From a virus: a stretch of 64,000 nucleotides of DNA. Every line of letters starts with the position of its first letter. Positions within the stretch are counted from its first letter, which is position 1. Location of the stretch: IMG/VR virus record IMGVR_UViG_3300037852_000415, positions 1-64,000 of that record, one strand, 5' to 3'. The notes beneath the pieces were generated by a model. That model saw only the letters and a program-made list of their open reading frames with translations. It searched no databases and was not told where the DNA came from. Positions 47,274 to 55,695 of the stretch are shown here, piece by piece. Made by a program: the position numbers and the translations under genes.

Positions 47274-48803
47274 ATGGCTACAGCAGAAAACGACGGCCTG
47301 GAGGCCTTCGAGGAGTCGAGTATCGAGGAAGAGACTGAAGAGGAAGAGGCTGGTGAAGAAGAGCCCGAAGAGGTGCCCGCCCCGCCCGCGCCTGTGCACC
47401 TCGCCAAGACTAAGACGCCCGGCGCGGCTGCCGATAAGAAGCGAAAGCCCCGCAACGACAAGGGCGGCACCCACGCTGCGCCCGGTGAGGGGTGGACCAA
47501 TCGCGAGGCAGACCTCATGTGGCCCGAGATGCTTCAACGCATCGGGCGGCTCAATCCCCCGCGTACGCCGTACGACCTCAGCATCCAAGTGATTCGGTTG
47601 TCGCCATCAGCGGTGACGTTGCCGAACCAGATCGACGGCGCCTACGTCGTCGGCGACAAGCGCCGTTCACCGGGTGACGCGCTCAGGGAAGCCGTCATCG
47701 ACTACTACCACCTGCCCGCCAACTGCGGCCCCGAAGAGTACGAGCTACGTTTCGTATGGAAGCAGACCGGGCGCGTCTACGGCAGGGGGAAGCTCACTCT
47801 CCCCTCCTGCGAAGAGATCATCGGCTACAGGCAGGCTGCCGAGCGCATGCGGCGCCGCCCCAGACAGGCTCACGGAGGCATGGCGAATCCGGCGCTCGAC
47901 GATGCGCCGTACGATGAATTCGAGCCGCCCCAGGCGCCGCGCAGGACCCCCGTAGGCTACGGCGCTGCGCCGCCGCAAGCGCCGGTGTTTGCGCCTGCGC
48001 CGTCGGCGTCGGCTGCGGACGCCTCTGGCGAGGTTGGCTACCTGCGACAGCAAGTAGGCTACTTGAGCGGGCAGCTGCAGCAGCTGATGGGTCTCATGGG
48101 CAAGCCTGGCTTCGGCGCCGCGCCGCCGTCGACGGCGCCAACCGGTGTCGCTGCAGCGCCGATGCCTGCGCCGCAAGCGCCGCCTGCCTCCTTAGAGGAG
48201 GCGATTGAGCGCGCCGCCGAGCGCATCCTAGCGCGCGCCGGCATCAAGCCGGGTATGCCGGGTGTCGGCACCGCCGGTACGCCCCCGCCTACCCCCGCAA
48301 GTGCCACTAACGAGCTTCACGCCGGCATCAACGCCTTCCGCACCTTCGTCGGTTTGGGCAAAGAGCTCCGACATCTCGCGAAGGAATTGAACAACGACTT
48401 CGGCGAAGGCGCCGGGGGCGCCGACGAAGAGCCGCAGCAGCTCATAGCGGAGCCCGTCGTCACTCCACCTAGCCCCGAGGATAAGCTCCCTTTCGAGGTG
48501 GTGCCCATTCCCGAGACAGACTTCCTCGGACACCCCGCAAAGTACGCCATCGATAAGGAGACGGGCGGCTTCTCGAGGGAGGGCTTCTTCATGGCGAACC
48601 CCGGTCTCGCTGAAAAAGCCATCGAAGTTGGCGGCAAGCTTGTCGAGGCGCTTAGCCGTATCGGTAAGGGCGGGGCCCCCCAGCAAGCTGCGGCGGAAGT
48701 CGTGCGCGAGATTCCTAGGGGTGCAGTAGACGCAGGCGTCGCCGGCAACGGTGGCGGCAGTAACGATGGCGGTGAAGTGCCGGACGGTAACGGAGGACTC
48801 TAG
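47274..48803 (+). CDS. Large acidic/low-complexity virion-type protein, 509 aa
   Basis: The first 35 residues are almost all Glu, Ala and Pro; a Lys-rich patch follows. Residues 80-200 form an ordered domain (WPEMLQRIGRLNPPRTPYDLS, EEYELRFVWKQTGRVYG). The middle has Ala/Pro-rich linkers around a short helix with heptad leucines (YLRQQVGYLSGQLQQL). Another ordered C-terminal domain follows, and a Gly/Asn tail. The acidic N-terminus is like scaffold or DNA-mimic segments. No family recognised. Confidence 0.55.
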   Translation: MATAENDGLEAFEESSIEEETEEEEAGEEEPEEVPAPPAPVHLAKTKTPGAAADKKRKPRNDKGGTHAAPGEGWTNREADLMWPEMLQRIGRLNPPRTPYDLSIQVIRLSPSAVTLPNQIDGAYVVGDKRRSPGDALREAVIDYYHLPANCGPEEYELRFVWKQTGRVYGRGKLTLPSCEEIIGYRQAAERMRRRPRQAHGGMANPALDDAPYDEFEPPQAPRRTPVGYGAAPPQAPVFAPAPSASAADASGEVGYLRQQVGYLSGQLQQLMGLMGKPGFGAAPPSTAPTGVAAAPMPAPQAPPASLEEAIERAAERILARAGIKPGMPGVGTAGTPPPTPASATNELHAGINAFRTFVGLGKELRHLAKELNNDFGEGAGGADEEPQQLIAEPVVTPPSPEDKLPFEVVPIPETDFLGHPAKYAIDKETGGFSREGFFMANPGLAEKAIEVGGKLVEALSRIGKGGAPQQAAAEVVREIPRGAVDAGVAGNGGGSNDGGEVPDGNGGL

Positions 48804-48805
48804 TC

Positions 48806-49123
48806 ATGGCTAAGAAGCAAAAGTCGACGGCGTCGGAAGCTTTCAAGAACACCCCGAAGACGCGCGTCATGCGCCCCGGTAGAAAGCCGACGAAGTACTG
48901 GCTCGACATCGACGCCGCGCTTACCATCGACGACAATACGAGTTTCGCGTTCAAGTTCCACGGGCTCGCGCCGAAGTTCGGAGGCCTCAGGCCGGAGGAG
49001 CTGCCTACGCTCCTGCGCGACCTAGCCGCGCAGCTAGAGAGCCAAGTGTCCACGTTCGATCTTGGCGCTATGGCCGGCGAAGCGGCCGCAGCCAAGGCGA
49101 CATCGAAGAAACAGCCGAACTAG
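48806..49123 (+). CDS. Small basic protein, 105 aa
   Basis: Lys-rich N-terminus (MAKKQKSTASEAFKNTPKTR), an alpha/beta middle and an Ala/Lys-rich tail. No signal or span. Last gene of this + strand run; it overlaps the minus-strand gene's stop by 4 bases. Confidence 0.55.
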   Translation: MAKKQKSTASEAFKNTPKTRVMRPGRKPTKYWLDIDAALTIDDNTSFAFKFHGLAPKFGGLRPEELPTLLRDLAAQLESQVSTFDLGAMAGEAAAAKATSKKQPN

Positions 49124-50256
49124 GGCGCGGCGCTGACGACGACCGTCATCATGAACACCAGGTTCACGACGTTATTGCCGGAGTTGTCCAAGCCGTAGCG
49201 CGAGAAGACCAACGTGCCCCTGCCGGGCGACGTAGCTTGGAACGTGATGACGCCTTGGTCGGCTGCTTGTGAGGCCGCCGACTCCTGCCCCGCCATCGTG
49301 GTGATGGGCATCTGGCCGCCGTCGAGGGCGGCCGCGCCCCACGTGTTGCCGCTTGCGTCGACCCACCCGGTGTACCAGGAGTTGCAGTACACCCCCGGCG
49401 TGCTCGTGCTGCCCGAGGCGAAGACACCGCCGCGTGAATCCTGCGAGTTTTGCGGCGCCTGGGGCACGCACATGGGCGTCGCCGTCGGGTCGTTGAAGAT
49501 GAACGACACCACGTCCCCGACGTTCAGCGCGATGGGGTTACCGATCTGCTTGCCGTAGGTCGATACCGACTGGTTGACCCCGTTCGGCCAGCTGACTGCG
49601 TAGCTCTTGGGCACGTAGGGGGGCGCCTGCTGAGCGCCGCCGCCGTGCGGGTTGAAGACGACGACGCCCCCGCCCCCGTTGCTGCCGGGCTTGATCGTGG
49701 CGCCGCCGGTGTTCTTCGCGCCCCCGCCTTGGTTGACGACGAAACCGCCGCCGGTAAAGACGCCTGTGTTGGCGCCTTTCTGCGTAGCACCTGCTTGGTT
49801 GGACCCGCTACCGCCGCCCTGGTTGACGCCGCCGATAGCAGCGCTGACAGTTACCGTAGCGCTCAGCGACGGCACCCCCGAGACGGGCTGCCCCGTCGAG
49901 CTCGAGTAGAGCGTCGCGGCAATCATCGACGCGCCGACCTGCAGCCCCGTGAGGGTGAAGCTGTGGAGTGCCGGGCTTCCGACGCCGCCGCCCGTCGTGC
50001 CGACGTCGACGATGCTTACGACGGCGTTATTCTTCGCTTGCATCACCCACGCACTGCCGAGCATCTCGGGAAGCGTCACGCGCACCGGCACCCCGATGAC
50101 GAGTGGAATCGACGCGGGTAGAGACGCGCCGTTGTTGGCGGCGCCGCCCCCGCTTGTCGACGCTGCCGGCTTGTTACCGAGCAGTAGAAAACCGCCGACG
50201 CCAAGAATCGCCGCGGCGGCGCCGATGCCAACCCAAACCTTCGTCGACTCTTTCAT
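49120..50256 (-). CDS. N-terminally anchored surface protein, 378 aa
   Basis: MKESTKVWVGIGAAAAILGV begins a span (residues 7-27). A Gly/Ser linker, an Ig-like beta domain near 45-140 (VTLPEMLGSAWVMQAKNN, ALHSFTLTGLQVGASMIAATLY) and a long Gly/Asn/Pro-rich linker follow, then a C-terminal beta domain with Cys. The first 30 residues are similar to those of the next gene at 50516, showing a duplicated anchor. The ectodomain would face outward. Function unknown. Confidence 0.65.
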   Translation of the reverse strand: MKESTKVWVGIGAAAAILGVGGFLLLGNKPAASTSGGGAANNGASLPASIPLVIGVPVRVTLPEMLGSAWVMQAKNNAVVSIVDVGTTGGGVGSPALHSFTLTGLQVGASMIAATLYSSSTGQPVSGVPSLSATVTVSAAIGGVNQGGGSGSNQAGATQKGANTGVFTGGGFVVNQGGGAKNTGGATIKPGSNGGGGVVVFNPHGGGAQQAPPYVPKSYAVSWPNGVNQSVSTYGKQIGNPIALNVGDVVSFIFNDPTATPMCVPQAPQNSQDSRGGVFASGSTSTPGVYCNSWYTGWVDASGNTWGAAALDGGQMPITTMAGQESAASQAADQGVITFQATSPGRGTLVFSRYGLDNSGNNVVNLVFMMTVVVSAAP

Positions 50257-50516
50257 CGTCTTTTCCTAGTTGCCAGCGTTGCCGCCGCCACCGGCGCTGC
50301 TGGCGCCGCTATTCGGGCCGCCGCCTTGGGAGCCTCCTGGGGCGACACCGCTGGAGCCGCCCCCACTCGAGCCTCCGCCACCACCAGAGGGCGGTTGAGG
50401 CGGTGCCGGGGCAGTTGCGTTTGCTGCGCGGCGTTGGCGCTGTTCGCCCAGAGAGCCACGCCCACAATCGCGGCTACGGCCCCGACGCCGAGCAGGATCT
50501 TCGTGGACTTCTTCAT
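50253..50516 (-). CDS. Short anchored paralogue, possible frameshift
   Basis: MKKSTKILLGVGAVAAIVGV gives a span matching the protein at 49120. The frame runs on to a stop that overlaps the next ATG, but beyond about residue 33 the codons are unusual. One base register away, the same stretch reads a Gly/Ser/Asn-rich linker with normal codons, ending GGGGNAGN just before the next gene. Either a small insertion/deletion has broken the gene, or a frameshift joins anchor and linker. Confidence 0.5.
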   Translation of the reverse strand: MKKSTKILLGVGAVAAIVGVALWANSANAAQQTQLPRHRLNRPLVVAEARVGAAPAVSPQEAPKAAARIAAPAAPVAAATLATRKRR

Positions 50517-50581
50517 CTTGCCGCCACGGCGGCTTCTGCTGCGGTGTCTCATAGGGGGTAGCTTACTCCAACGTCATACTG

Positions 50582-50587
50582 TAGGCT
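50582..50587 (+). promoter_or_regulatory. -10 box, leaderless geometry
   Basis: TAGGCT with 7 bases to the ATG at 50595, no ribosome site. Confidence 0.4.
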
Positions 50588-50594
50588 ACAGCTT

Positions 50595-51719
50595 ATGCGC
50601 AGCGCGCGTGACGCAGAGCTGATGCTGATGCCCCACTTGCGGCGCGGCGTCGGGCAGCTTTCAGACTCGGCGCAGATTCAAAGCGTACTCGGAGGCATCC
50701 CAGGCGTCAGCCAAGGCCAAGTCAATCAAGCCATTACGACGTACAACGGGCTAACTTCGGCGGCGACCGGGAGCATCCTCGGCATCCTCAATGGCGGCCC
50801 CATCAACGCCGCTACGCTTGGGCCGGTTGTGGCGTCTGGGATGGCTTTGTTAGGCGCTACGGCGCCCGAGATTGCTGCAGTGGCGATCGGCTTGTCGGTG
50901 CTCGGCGCTTTCGCCTCCTTGTTCGCCCCGGCGCCTCAGAACTGTAGTTGGCGTGTCGCCAACAAGTGTTTCAACGCCAACCGCCCTTCGGGCCCCGGCG
51001 ACCCAGCGTGGATGACGTGGGGTCAATTCGCCCAGAACCCGCTCGACGTCGCGGCGGCGTTCCCTTGGTACTACGTGCAGGCGTGCGACCTCGGCGCCAT
51101 CAACTCGACGCCTACGCCATCACCGCAGCTGCAGTTTCTGAAGACGTACTACGCTGCGTGGCAAGCGAACGCCGAGTATCTCATCAACGGGTATCAGGCG
51201 ATTGACGATTGCGCCCTCCTGACGATTGTGGCTAACGCGTGGAACAACGGGCACGACGGGAGCTCTACGTATACATTCCAACCGACGCCCGCTTTCGGTC
51301 TTCAATCTGAGTGGGATTCGAGCTTCCCTGGCGGCATTCCCCGTGCGGTGCAGTGCCCCGGAGACCAAAACCTGCCCCCATTCGTTCCCGGCGCGCCGCC
51401 GACAGCTAGGAGCTACGTCGGCCTCTTGATGGATGGTGACATCACCGCTACGCGATGCAGCGCCCAGGGGCTTCCCATCAACACGGGCGGGGCGTTCTTG
51501 ACGAGCCACTTCATCCTGCCCCCCAAGGGCCCATCGGTGCCATCGACGACGTCAACAGGCGCGAAGGTTGCACTCGGAGGCGCCGCAGTCGTTGGCGCCG
51601 GGCTGTTGGGGATTGGCTTGTTGGCGCTTATCAAGGGGTGGGGCTTCGGTAAGGCAGTCGACTACGTGTGGGGTAAGACGGGCAAACCCGCCATCGCCTA
51701 CGTCAAGAAACACGTCTAA
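50595..51719 (+). CDS. Multi-span virion-type membrane protein, 374 aa
   Basis: Hydrophobic stretches near residues 70-115 (PVVASGMALLGATAPEIAAV, LSVLGAFASLFAP) and one near 322-345 (VALGGAAVVGAGLLGIGLLA) flank a polar central domain of about 200 residues with seven Cys and many Trp. The end WGKTGKPAIAYVKKHV is basic. Fits a protein with a large loop on one side of a membrane and a basic tail on the other. Confidence 0.65.
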   Translation: MRSARDAELMLMPHLRRGVGQLSDSAQIQSVLGGIPGVSQGQVNQAITTYNGLTSAATGSILGILNGGPINAATLGPVVASGMALLGATAPEIAAVAIGLSVLGAFASLFAPAPQNCSWRVANKCFNANRPSGPGDPAWMTWGQFAQNPLDVAAAFPWYYVQACDLGAINSTPTPSPQLQFLKTYYAAWQANAEYLINGYQAIDDCALLTIVANAWNNGHDGSSTYTFQPTPAFGLQSEWDSSFPGGIPRAVQCPGDQNLPPFVPGAPPTARSYVGLLMDGDITATRCSAQGLPINTGGAFLTSHFILPPKGPSVPSTTSTGAKVALGGAAVVGAGLLGIGLLALIKGWGFGKAVDYVWGKTGKPAIAYVKKHV

Positions 51720-51728
51720 GGAGTTGTG

Positions 51729-52061
51729 ATGAGATCTTCAGTCGCAGCCGGAATTGTCCAAGGCGTGATCGGCGCGGCGGTTGTGACCGCTAGTGGGGCG
51801 GCCGTAGGCGCAGCGACAGCGGCGCCGTGCGGCTCTCATCCCGGTGAGTTGCTAGGCGATCTGTTCTGCGGCGCCGCCGGGGGCGCGCGGCTAGGGGCCG
51901 GCTACGGGCTATTGGCCAGCGGTGCTGTCGGTATTGGAGTCGCGCTGCTCTCCTCTAGATACCGCGCCGCTGGGCTAACCATGGCGGGCATTACGGTGGC
52001 TTTGGCTATACCCGGCGTAATATCGCAGGCCCTCAAACCGCCGCCCCCAACGACGACGTAG
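51729..52061 (+). CDS. Membrane protein with three hydrophobic stretches, 110 aa
   Basis: ATG with AAGGAG upstream. Three hydrophobic, Gly/Ala-rich segments (IVQGVIGAAVVTASGAAVGA, LGAGYGLLASGAVGIGVALL, LTMAGITVALAIPGVI) with polar loops and a Pro/Thr end. Glycine-zipper-like spacing in each. Similar in size to small membrane proteins of tectiviruses; no sequence match. Confidence 0.6.
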   Translation: MRSSVAAGIVQGVIGAAVVTASGAAVGAATAAPCGSHPGELLGDLFCGAAGGARLGAGYGLLASGAVGIGVALLSSRYRAAGLTMAGITVALAIPGVISQALKPPPPTTT

Positions 52062-52093
52062 AATGCGCGACGTGCTCGTTCGGTGGATGAGCC

Positions 52094-52378
52094 ATGCAGT
52101 CTGAACTCGTCGGTCTCCTTTCTGGCGTCCTTGGCGACTCTCTGGCAAGGCGGTTGTTCTCGCTGATCGCCGAGCGTGGAAAGATGCGGCTACGCGACCT
52201 TGCCGAGGAGACCTCAGACGAACCCGAACCTGACATTGCGGCTGCGAGGCGAAGGTTGGATCAGCTCACACGGGCGGGCTTGATCGAAGAGGCTCCGGCG
52301 TCGATTCCTGACTGGAGCGTCTACTACATCACCTCGCGCGGCCTGACTACCTTCCGGCAACTTGGGCTCACCGCATAA
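52094..52378 (+). CDS. Winged helix-turn-helix regulator, 94 aa
   Basis: SLARRLFSLIAERGKMRLRD (helix 1-2), AAARRRLDQLTRAGLI (recognition helix) and YYITSRGLTTFRQLGL (wing and last helix) form a classic winged helix of the ArsR/MarR type. A short acidic loop lies between helices. Probably controls transcription of the neighbouring virion-protein operon. Leadered by a GGTGGA site. Confidence 0.72.
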   Translation: MQSELVGLLSGVLGDSLARRLFSLIAERGKMRLRDLAEETSDEPEPDIAAARRRLDQLTRAGLIEEAPASIPDWSVYYITSRGLTTFRQLGLTA

Positions 52379-52380
52379 CC

Positions 52381-52950
52381 GTGCTCGCCGCCGCCCTCTT
52401 TGCTGTCGGCGGAAGCCTGATCCTTGGTGCCATTGAGGTGTTCGCTCGGCTAGGCTTGGCGCAGACGCCTCCGACAACTGTCGGTGTGCACATTGATTGG
52501 GTACAGCTTCCGAGCGGTCAAGACGTCCAAGTTACTAAGGGCTATGCCTACGCGGGCATCGTCAGTATCAAGAAGACTCGTACTAAAACAGACATAGCGG
52601 CCTTCCTGTTGAAGCGCGGACTGTCGATATCCGATTATGCCGAGCAAGGGCAGCGCCCCGATATCCCCGTCGACCCAGACCCGGACTACAAGACGGTCAC
52701 GTTGATGACGGCGGTAGCCGTAGCCAGCGACGGAACGATCCCCTGGCAGATGCCCGCGCTGCTCTCAGGGAGAGACCACGCCATCATTGTATGGGCCGGC
52801 ACGCCGAGCGGCTCTGGACTGCCGCCGGAACCGCCGGCTCCGCCTACTCCGGTGTGGCCGTATGTGGTAGGCGCCGTAGTCGTAGTGGGCTGCGGGTTGA
52901 CTGTGTGGGAGGTGTATCGCCGAGAGACGTCGAAAAGACGAGGCGCCTAG
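52381..52950 (+). CDS. Two-span membrane protein with basic tail, 189 aa
   Basis: GTG start 2 bases after the regulator stop. N-terminal span (LAAALFAVGGSLILGAIEVF), a beta-rich ectodomain of about 110 residues, a Pro-rich stalk and a C-terminal span (WPYVVGAVVVVGCGLTVW) followed by EVYRRETSKRRGA. Same design as other anchored proteins here. Confidence 0.65.
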   Translation: MLAAALFAVGGSLILGAIEVFARLGLAQTPPTTVGVHIDWVQLPSGQDVQVTKGYAYAGIVSIKKTRTKTDIAAFLLKRGLSISDYAEQGQRPDIPVDPDPDYKTVTLMTAVAVASDGTIPWQMPALLSGRDHAIIVWAGTPSGSGLPPEPPAPPTPVWPYVVGAVVVVGCGLTVWEVYRRETSKRRGA

Positions 52951-52976
52951 CGCGAAGCTGCTTAGTCTGCGGAGCT

Positions 52977-53303
52977 ATGTACTACCTCCTCTGCGAAAAG
53001 CACCGCATCAACAACTACTTCAAGTCGCGCCCACCGAGCGGTTCCGGCGCTGTCGCTACCTTCTGGTTCTTTGACTGCACCAACCTGAAGAGCGTCGAGC
53101 ACGCCTTCAACGATGCGCTCGCGTCAGGGAAGAAGTTCAGCGTCTTTCGCCCCTTCCCCATCGCGGGGAGCTGGTTCGGCTGCGACATCGTGGGGTACAC
53201 CCACAGGCCCAATGTCGGCATACACTCTGATGAGGCGGAAGCTGAGCGCCGGGGCGATATGCTCCACGAGTGGATCGAGACGCGAGCGCTGCGCATGGTG
53301 TAG
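52977..53303 (+). CDS. Hypothetical soluble protein, 108 aa
   Basis: The ATG lies 8 bases after a TAGTCT box. A compact alpha/beta protein rich in aromatic residues and His, with three Cys. An Arg-rich open extension upstream overlaps the membrane protein and is rejected. No family match. Confidence 0.6.
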   Translation: MYYLLCEKHRINNYFKSRPPSGSGAVATFWFFDCTNLKSVEHAFNDALASGKKFSVFRPFPIAGSWFGCDIVGYTHRPNVGIHSDEAEAERRGDMLHEWIETRALRMV

Positions 53304-53305
53304 AT

Positions 53306-53416
53306 ATGCTTGATGTTTTCGACACTATCCCGCCCGATGCGCACGCTCTACTGGTGCTTGTCGCCGTCGGCATGTTGCTGTTCGGTGCTGGCCTCTTGGC
53401 GATGCGTAAGCGCTAA
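53306..53416 (+). CDS. 36-aa single-span membrane protein with basic end
   Basis: MLDVFDTIPPDAHA then one span (LLVLVAVGMLLFGAGLLAM) and RKR. ATG two bases after the previous stop. Another minimal example of the span-plus-basic-tail design. Confidence 0.55.
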   Translation: MLDVFDTIPPDAHALLVLVAVGMLLFGAGLLAMRKR

Positions 53417-53421
53417 CGCAG

Positions 53422-53450
53422 TTGCGCACACGAGTACGCAGCGGTAACCT
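53422..53450 (+). promoter_or_regulatory. Promoter with -35 and -10
   Basis: TTGCGC, 17 bases, then TAACCT. A leader of about 20 bases with AAAAGGAGA precedes the ATG at 53477, so this transcript has a normal ribosome site. Confidence 0.5.
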
Positions 53451-53476
53451 ATCGTAGTCAAAAGGAGACTACCAAG

Positions 53477-53992
53477 ATGGGCTGCTGCTCCAACTGTGAC
53501 AAAGGCCTGCCGTGCGCCGACGGTAATGGCGACCTGAACCCCGCTGTAGCTGCCGGTATCGCGGGCAGCGGTATGGGCGCTACCGCCATCGAGATGCAGG
53601 CCCTGCTAAAGTCTCGAGCGATGTCGCCGGCCCAGCGCGCGATGCAGGGCCACGTGCTGATTCAGCAGATGATGAGCGGTCGGCCGATCCGAGGTTTCGG
53701 CCAAGCCGGGGCCGTGCCCGCGAAGACGTGCTGCGGTGGCGGCACCATTATCGACGCGAACGGCAACTGCGTCCCCGCCTGTGTGAGCTCGGTGGGTGGC
53801 GCCGCCGGCAGCGTCGCCGCTAGCATACCGTCGGTAAACGGCCTCTGCCCCCAAGGCTTCCAGCTCGCGCCCCAGGGCATCGCCGACTACTGGTGCCAGG
53901 CGTCGACTACGGCGAAGGTCGCTGTCGTTGCCGGCGGCGTCGGCGTCGTCGGCCTGGGCGCCTGGCTCTTGATGCGCAAGAAGAGGAAGTAG
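53477..53992 (+). CDS. Cys-rich virion-type protein with C-terminal span and basic tail, 171 aa
   Basis: Strong ribosome site. MGCCSNCDKGLPCADGNG opens with four Cys. CCGGGTIIDANGNCVPAC and NGLCPQGFQL...DYWCQ add more, so disulfides or metal binding are likely. A C-terminal span (VAVVAGGVGVVGLGAWLLM) ends in RKKRK. The expression signals suggest an abundant protein. Confidence 0.65.
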   Translation: MGCCSNCDKGLPCADGNGDLNPAVAAGIAGSGMGATAIEMQALLKSRAMSPAQRAMQGHVLIQQMMSGRPIRGFGQAGAVPAKTCCGGGTIIDANGNCVPACVSSVGGAAGSVAASIPSVNGLCPQGFQLAPQGIADYWCQASTTAKVAVVAGGVGVVGLGAWLLMRKKRK

Positions 53993-54430
53993 ATGCCCCC
54001 CACCAACCAAGGGCGCGCGCTCGTCGCGCGCATGTACCGTGGGCTCGGTCAAGCCTCGAACGCGGCGCTGCCCCCGGGTACCGTAGCGAACCCCACCTAC
54101 GACCCTAACGCCGCCGCCGGTACGCACAACGCGTTTACGTGGGTGTCACAAGTCAGTGGGCTCAACGACGGCGACTGTTCGCAGAGCGCAGTCATCGACC
54201 CCATCACCGGCCAGTGCGCGAATCTCTGCCCCGACAACTCTCGGCCAGCGAACGGCTGCCCGCCCGCGACAGGCATTCCGCTCTGGTGGGGCCTCCTCCC
54301 CATGTGGCAGAAGGTTGCCGTCGGCGCGGGCGGCGCGGCGGTGGTGCTCGGCGGCGGATACATGCTGCTTCACAAGAGTAAGCCCGCCGCGCGACACGCG
54401 AAACGCCGCGCTAAGCATCGCAGAAGGTAG
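53993..54430 (+). CDS. Virion-type protein with C-terminal span and long basic tail, 145 aa
   Basis: Starts directly after the previous stop. Disordered N-terminus, a Cys-containing loop (DGDCSQSAVIDPITGQCANL, PDNSRPANGCPP) similar in order to the 53477 protein, one span (KVAVGAGGAAVVLGGGYMLL) and a 15-residue tail ending AKRRAKHRRR. Likely related in role to its neighbour. Confidence 0.65.
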   Translation: MPPTNQGRALVARMYRGLGQASNAALPPGTVANPTYDPNAAAGTHNAFTWVSQVSGLNDGDCSQSAVIDPITGQCANLCPDNSRPANGCPPATGIPLWWGLLPMWQKVAVGAGGAAVVLGGGYMLLHKSKPAARHAKRRAKHRRR

Positions 54431-54433
54431 CAA

Positions 54434-54946
54434 GTGGATAGGCGCCTCGCTTGGGCACTTGGCGCAGTCGCGGTCGCAGGTGCGGCCGTCGGAGCGCTAA
54501 TCTTAGCGAGCGGCAGCAAGCCATCTGCGCCGAGCGGCGGCGTCACGCCGGCACCGGGCGGCGGCAATGGGGGCTCCGGTGTGAAACCCTCCTCCGACCC
54601 GTGGGGCGACCTGAAGACGCAGATTCAGATTCTCGACTTGAGCGCGAATAACCTCCGCGCCGACACGTTCGTCAATCACCCTACCGTGTGGGCGGTGTGG
54701 GTGGATGCGGGTACCGTCATGGACGACGCTAACAACCTGATGACGAATCCCGCCGGGCAGCCGCTAAAGCCCCCGGCATCCGCGGCGGGCCTCGCGACGC
54801 TCAACACCGACGTCACGAAGCTCTTTCAAGATTCCGCCGCGGCATCAACGGCTACATTGGTGCCTGCGTCGACGAAGGTGCTCGTCGCGGCTGTTGCGGC
54901 GGCGACGCTGGGCGTGTCGCGAGCCGCGTCTACCGCTGGTGTCTAA
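54434..54946 (+). CDS. N-terminally anchored protein with Gly/Pro linker, 170 aa
   Basis: GTG start. DRRLAWALGAVAVAGAAVGALI is a span near the N-terminus, followed by a Ser/Pro/Gly linker and a helical head with Ala-rich helices. The architecture mirrors the 31267 protein. No family match. Confidence 0.6.
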   Translation: MDRRLAWALGAVAVAGAAVGALILASGSKPSAPSGGVTPAPGGGNGGSGVKPSSDPWGDLKTQIQILDLSANNLRADTFVNHPTVWAVWVDAGTVMDDANNLMTNPAGQPLKPPASAAGLATLNTDVTKLFQDSAAASTATLVPASTKVLVAAVAAATLGVSRAASTAGV

Positions 54947-55070
54947 ACCGCGTCTTGCGTCTGGCTGAGGGCGTCTCTATGTTGAGACGGTACCTAGAGT
55001 CGGCGACCGCTGAGTTGCGTCGCGCCGTCATGGGAGACGCGGCTTGAAGTCAGGATGAAGGGAGGTTAGG

Positions 55071-55253
55071 GTGTCAAAGCGAAAGGTGATGCGGGCGAAG
55101 CGGGTGACATGGGGAGGGGTAGACCCCGCTTCGACAGAGTACAGGCGACGGGTTTTGTTGGCGGCGTTTGAGGCGTTGTCGACCGCATTCGAGGGAGTGT
55201 CAGTGGAGCGGATCGAGCTTGTAGTCTCAAGACGGAAACCTGAAGTGAGGTGA
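55071..55253 (+). CDS. Small basic protein of divergent cassette, 60 aa
   Basis: GTG after GGGAGGTTAGG. Arg/Lys-rich start (SKRKVMRAKRVTWGG) and a helical middle. Codons often end in G (gcg, ggg, gtg), unlike the C-ending neighbours. The 124 bases before it hold only a hairpin-poor leader. Confidence 0.5.
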   Translation: MSKRKVMRAKRVTWGGVDPASTEYRRRVLLAAFEALSTAFEGVSVERIELVVSRRKPEVR

Positions 55254-55277
55254 ATCCAAGGCGGGAGGTTGAGACGA

Positions 55278-55616
55278 ATGGGTTATACGATCTGGCCGGA
55301 TGGCGTGGGCGGAGACGTGCTCCAGGAGATTCATCGGGAGCGGTTTCGACAAGAGGACTTGCAGCCCAAGGGAAAGTTTCCTTGGACGTGCGCGGCGCCG
55401 AGCGTGTCGGACGAAGCGAAGCTCGCGGTGCTGGCGGAGGAGTTTGGCGAGGTGGCTCGCGAGGTCACGGAGCAACTCATTGACCGTGGGCGACGGGTAC
55501 GGGACGAGGACGAGATCGAGGCGCGGGCGCTCGCGGCATCTCGTCGGAAGATTCGGGAGGAGTTGATCCGGGTGGCCGCGGTGGCGGCGGCGTGGGCTGA
55601 ATCGCTTACGAAGTGA
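55278..55616 (+). CDS. MazG-like nucleotide pyrophosphohydrolase
   Basis: 112 residues. EIHRERFRQED, AVLAEEFGEVAREVTEQLID and KIREELIRVAAVAAAWAESL have the EExxE helix and the second Glu helix of the all-alpha MazG-like NTP pyrophosphatase fold. Such enzymes hydrolyse NTPs to NMPs. Start at the ATG after GGGAGG. Same G-ending codon use as its neighbours. Confidence 0.68.
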   Translation: MGYTIWPDGVGGDVLQEIHRERFRQEDLQPKGKFPWTCAAPSVSDEAKLAVLAEEFGEVAREVTEQLIDRGRRVRDEDEIEARALAASRRKIREELIRVAAVAAAWAESLTK

Positions 55617-55695
55617 ATTGGGCGAGACGGGCAGAGTACGTCGCCAAGTGTGAGGGCTGAGGTTCACTGAGTCCAAGGCGAGGAGGTTGAGAGGC

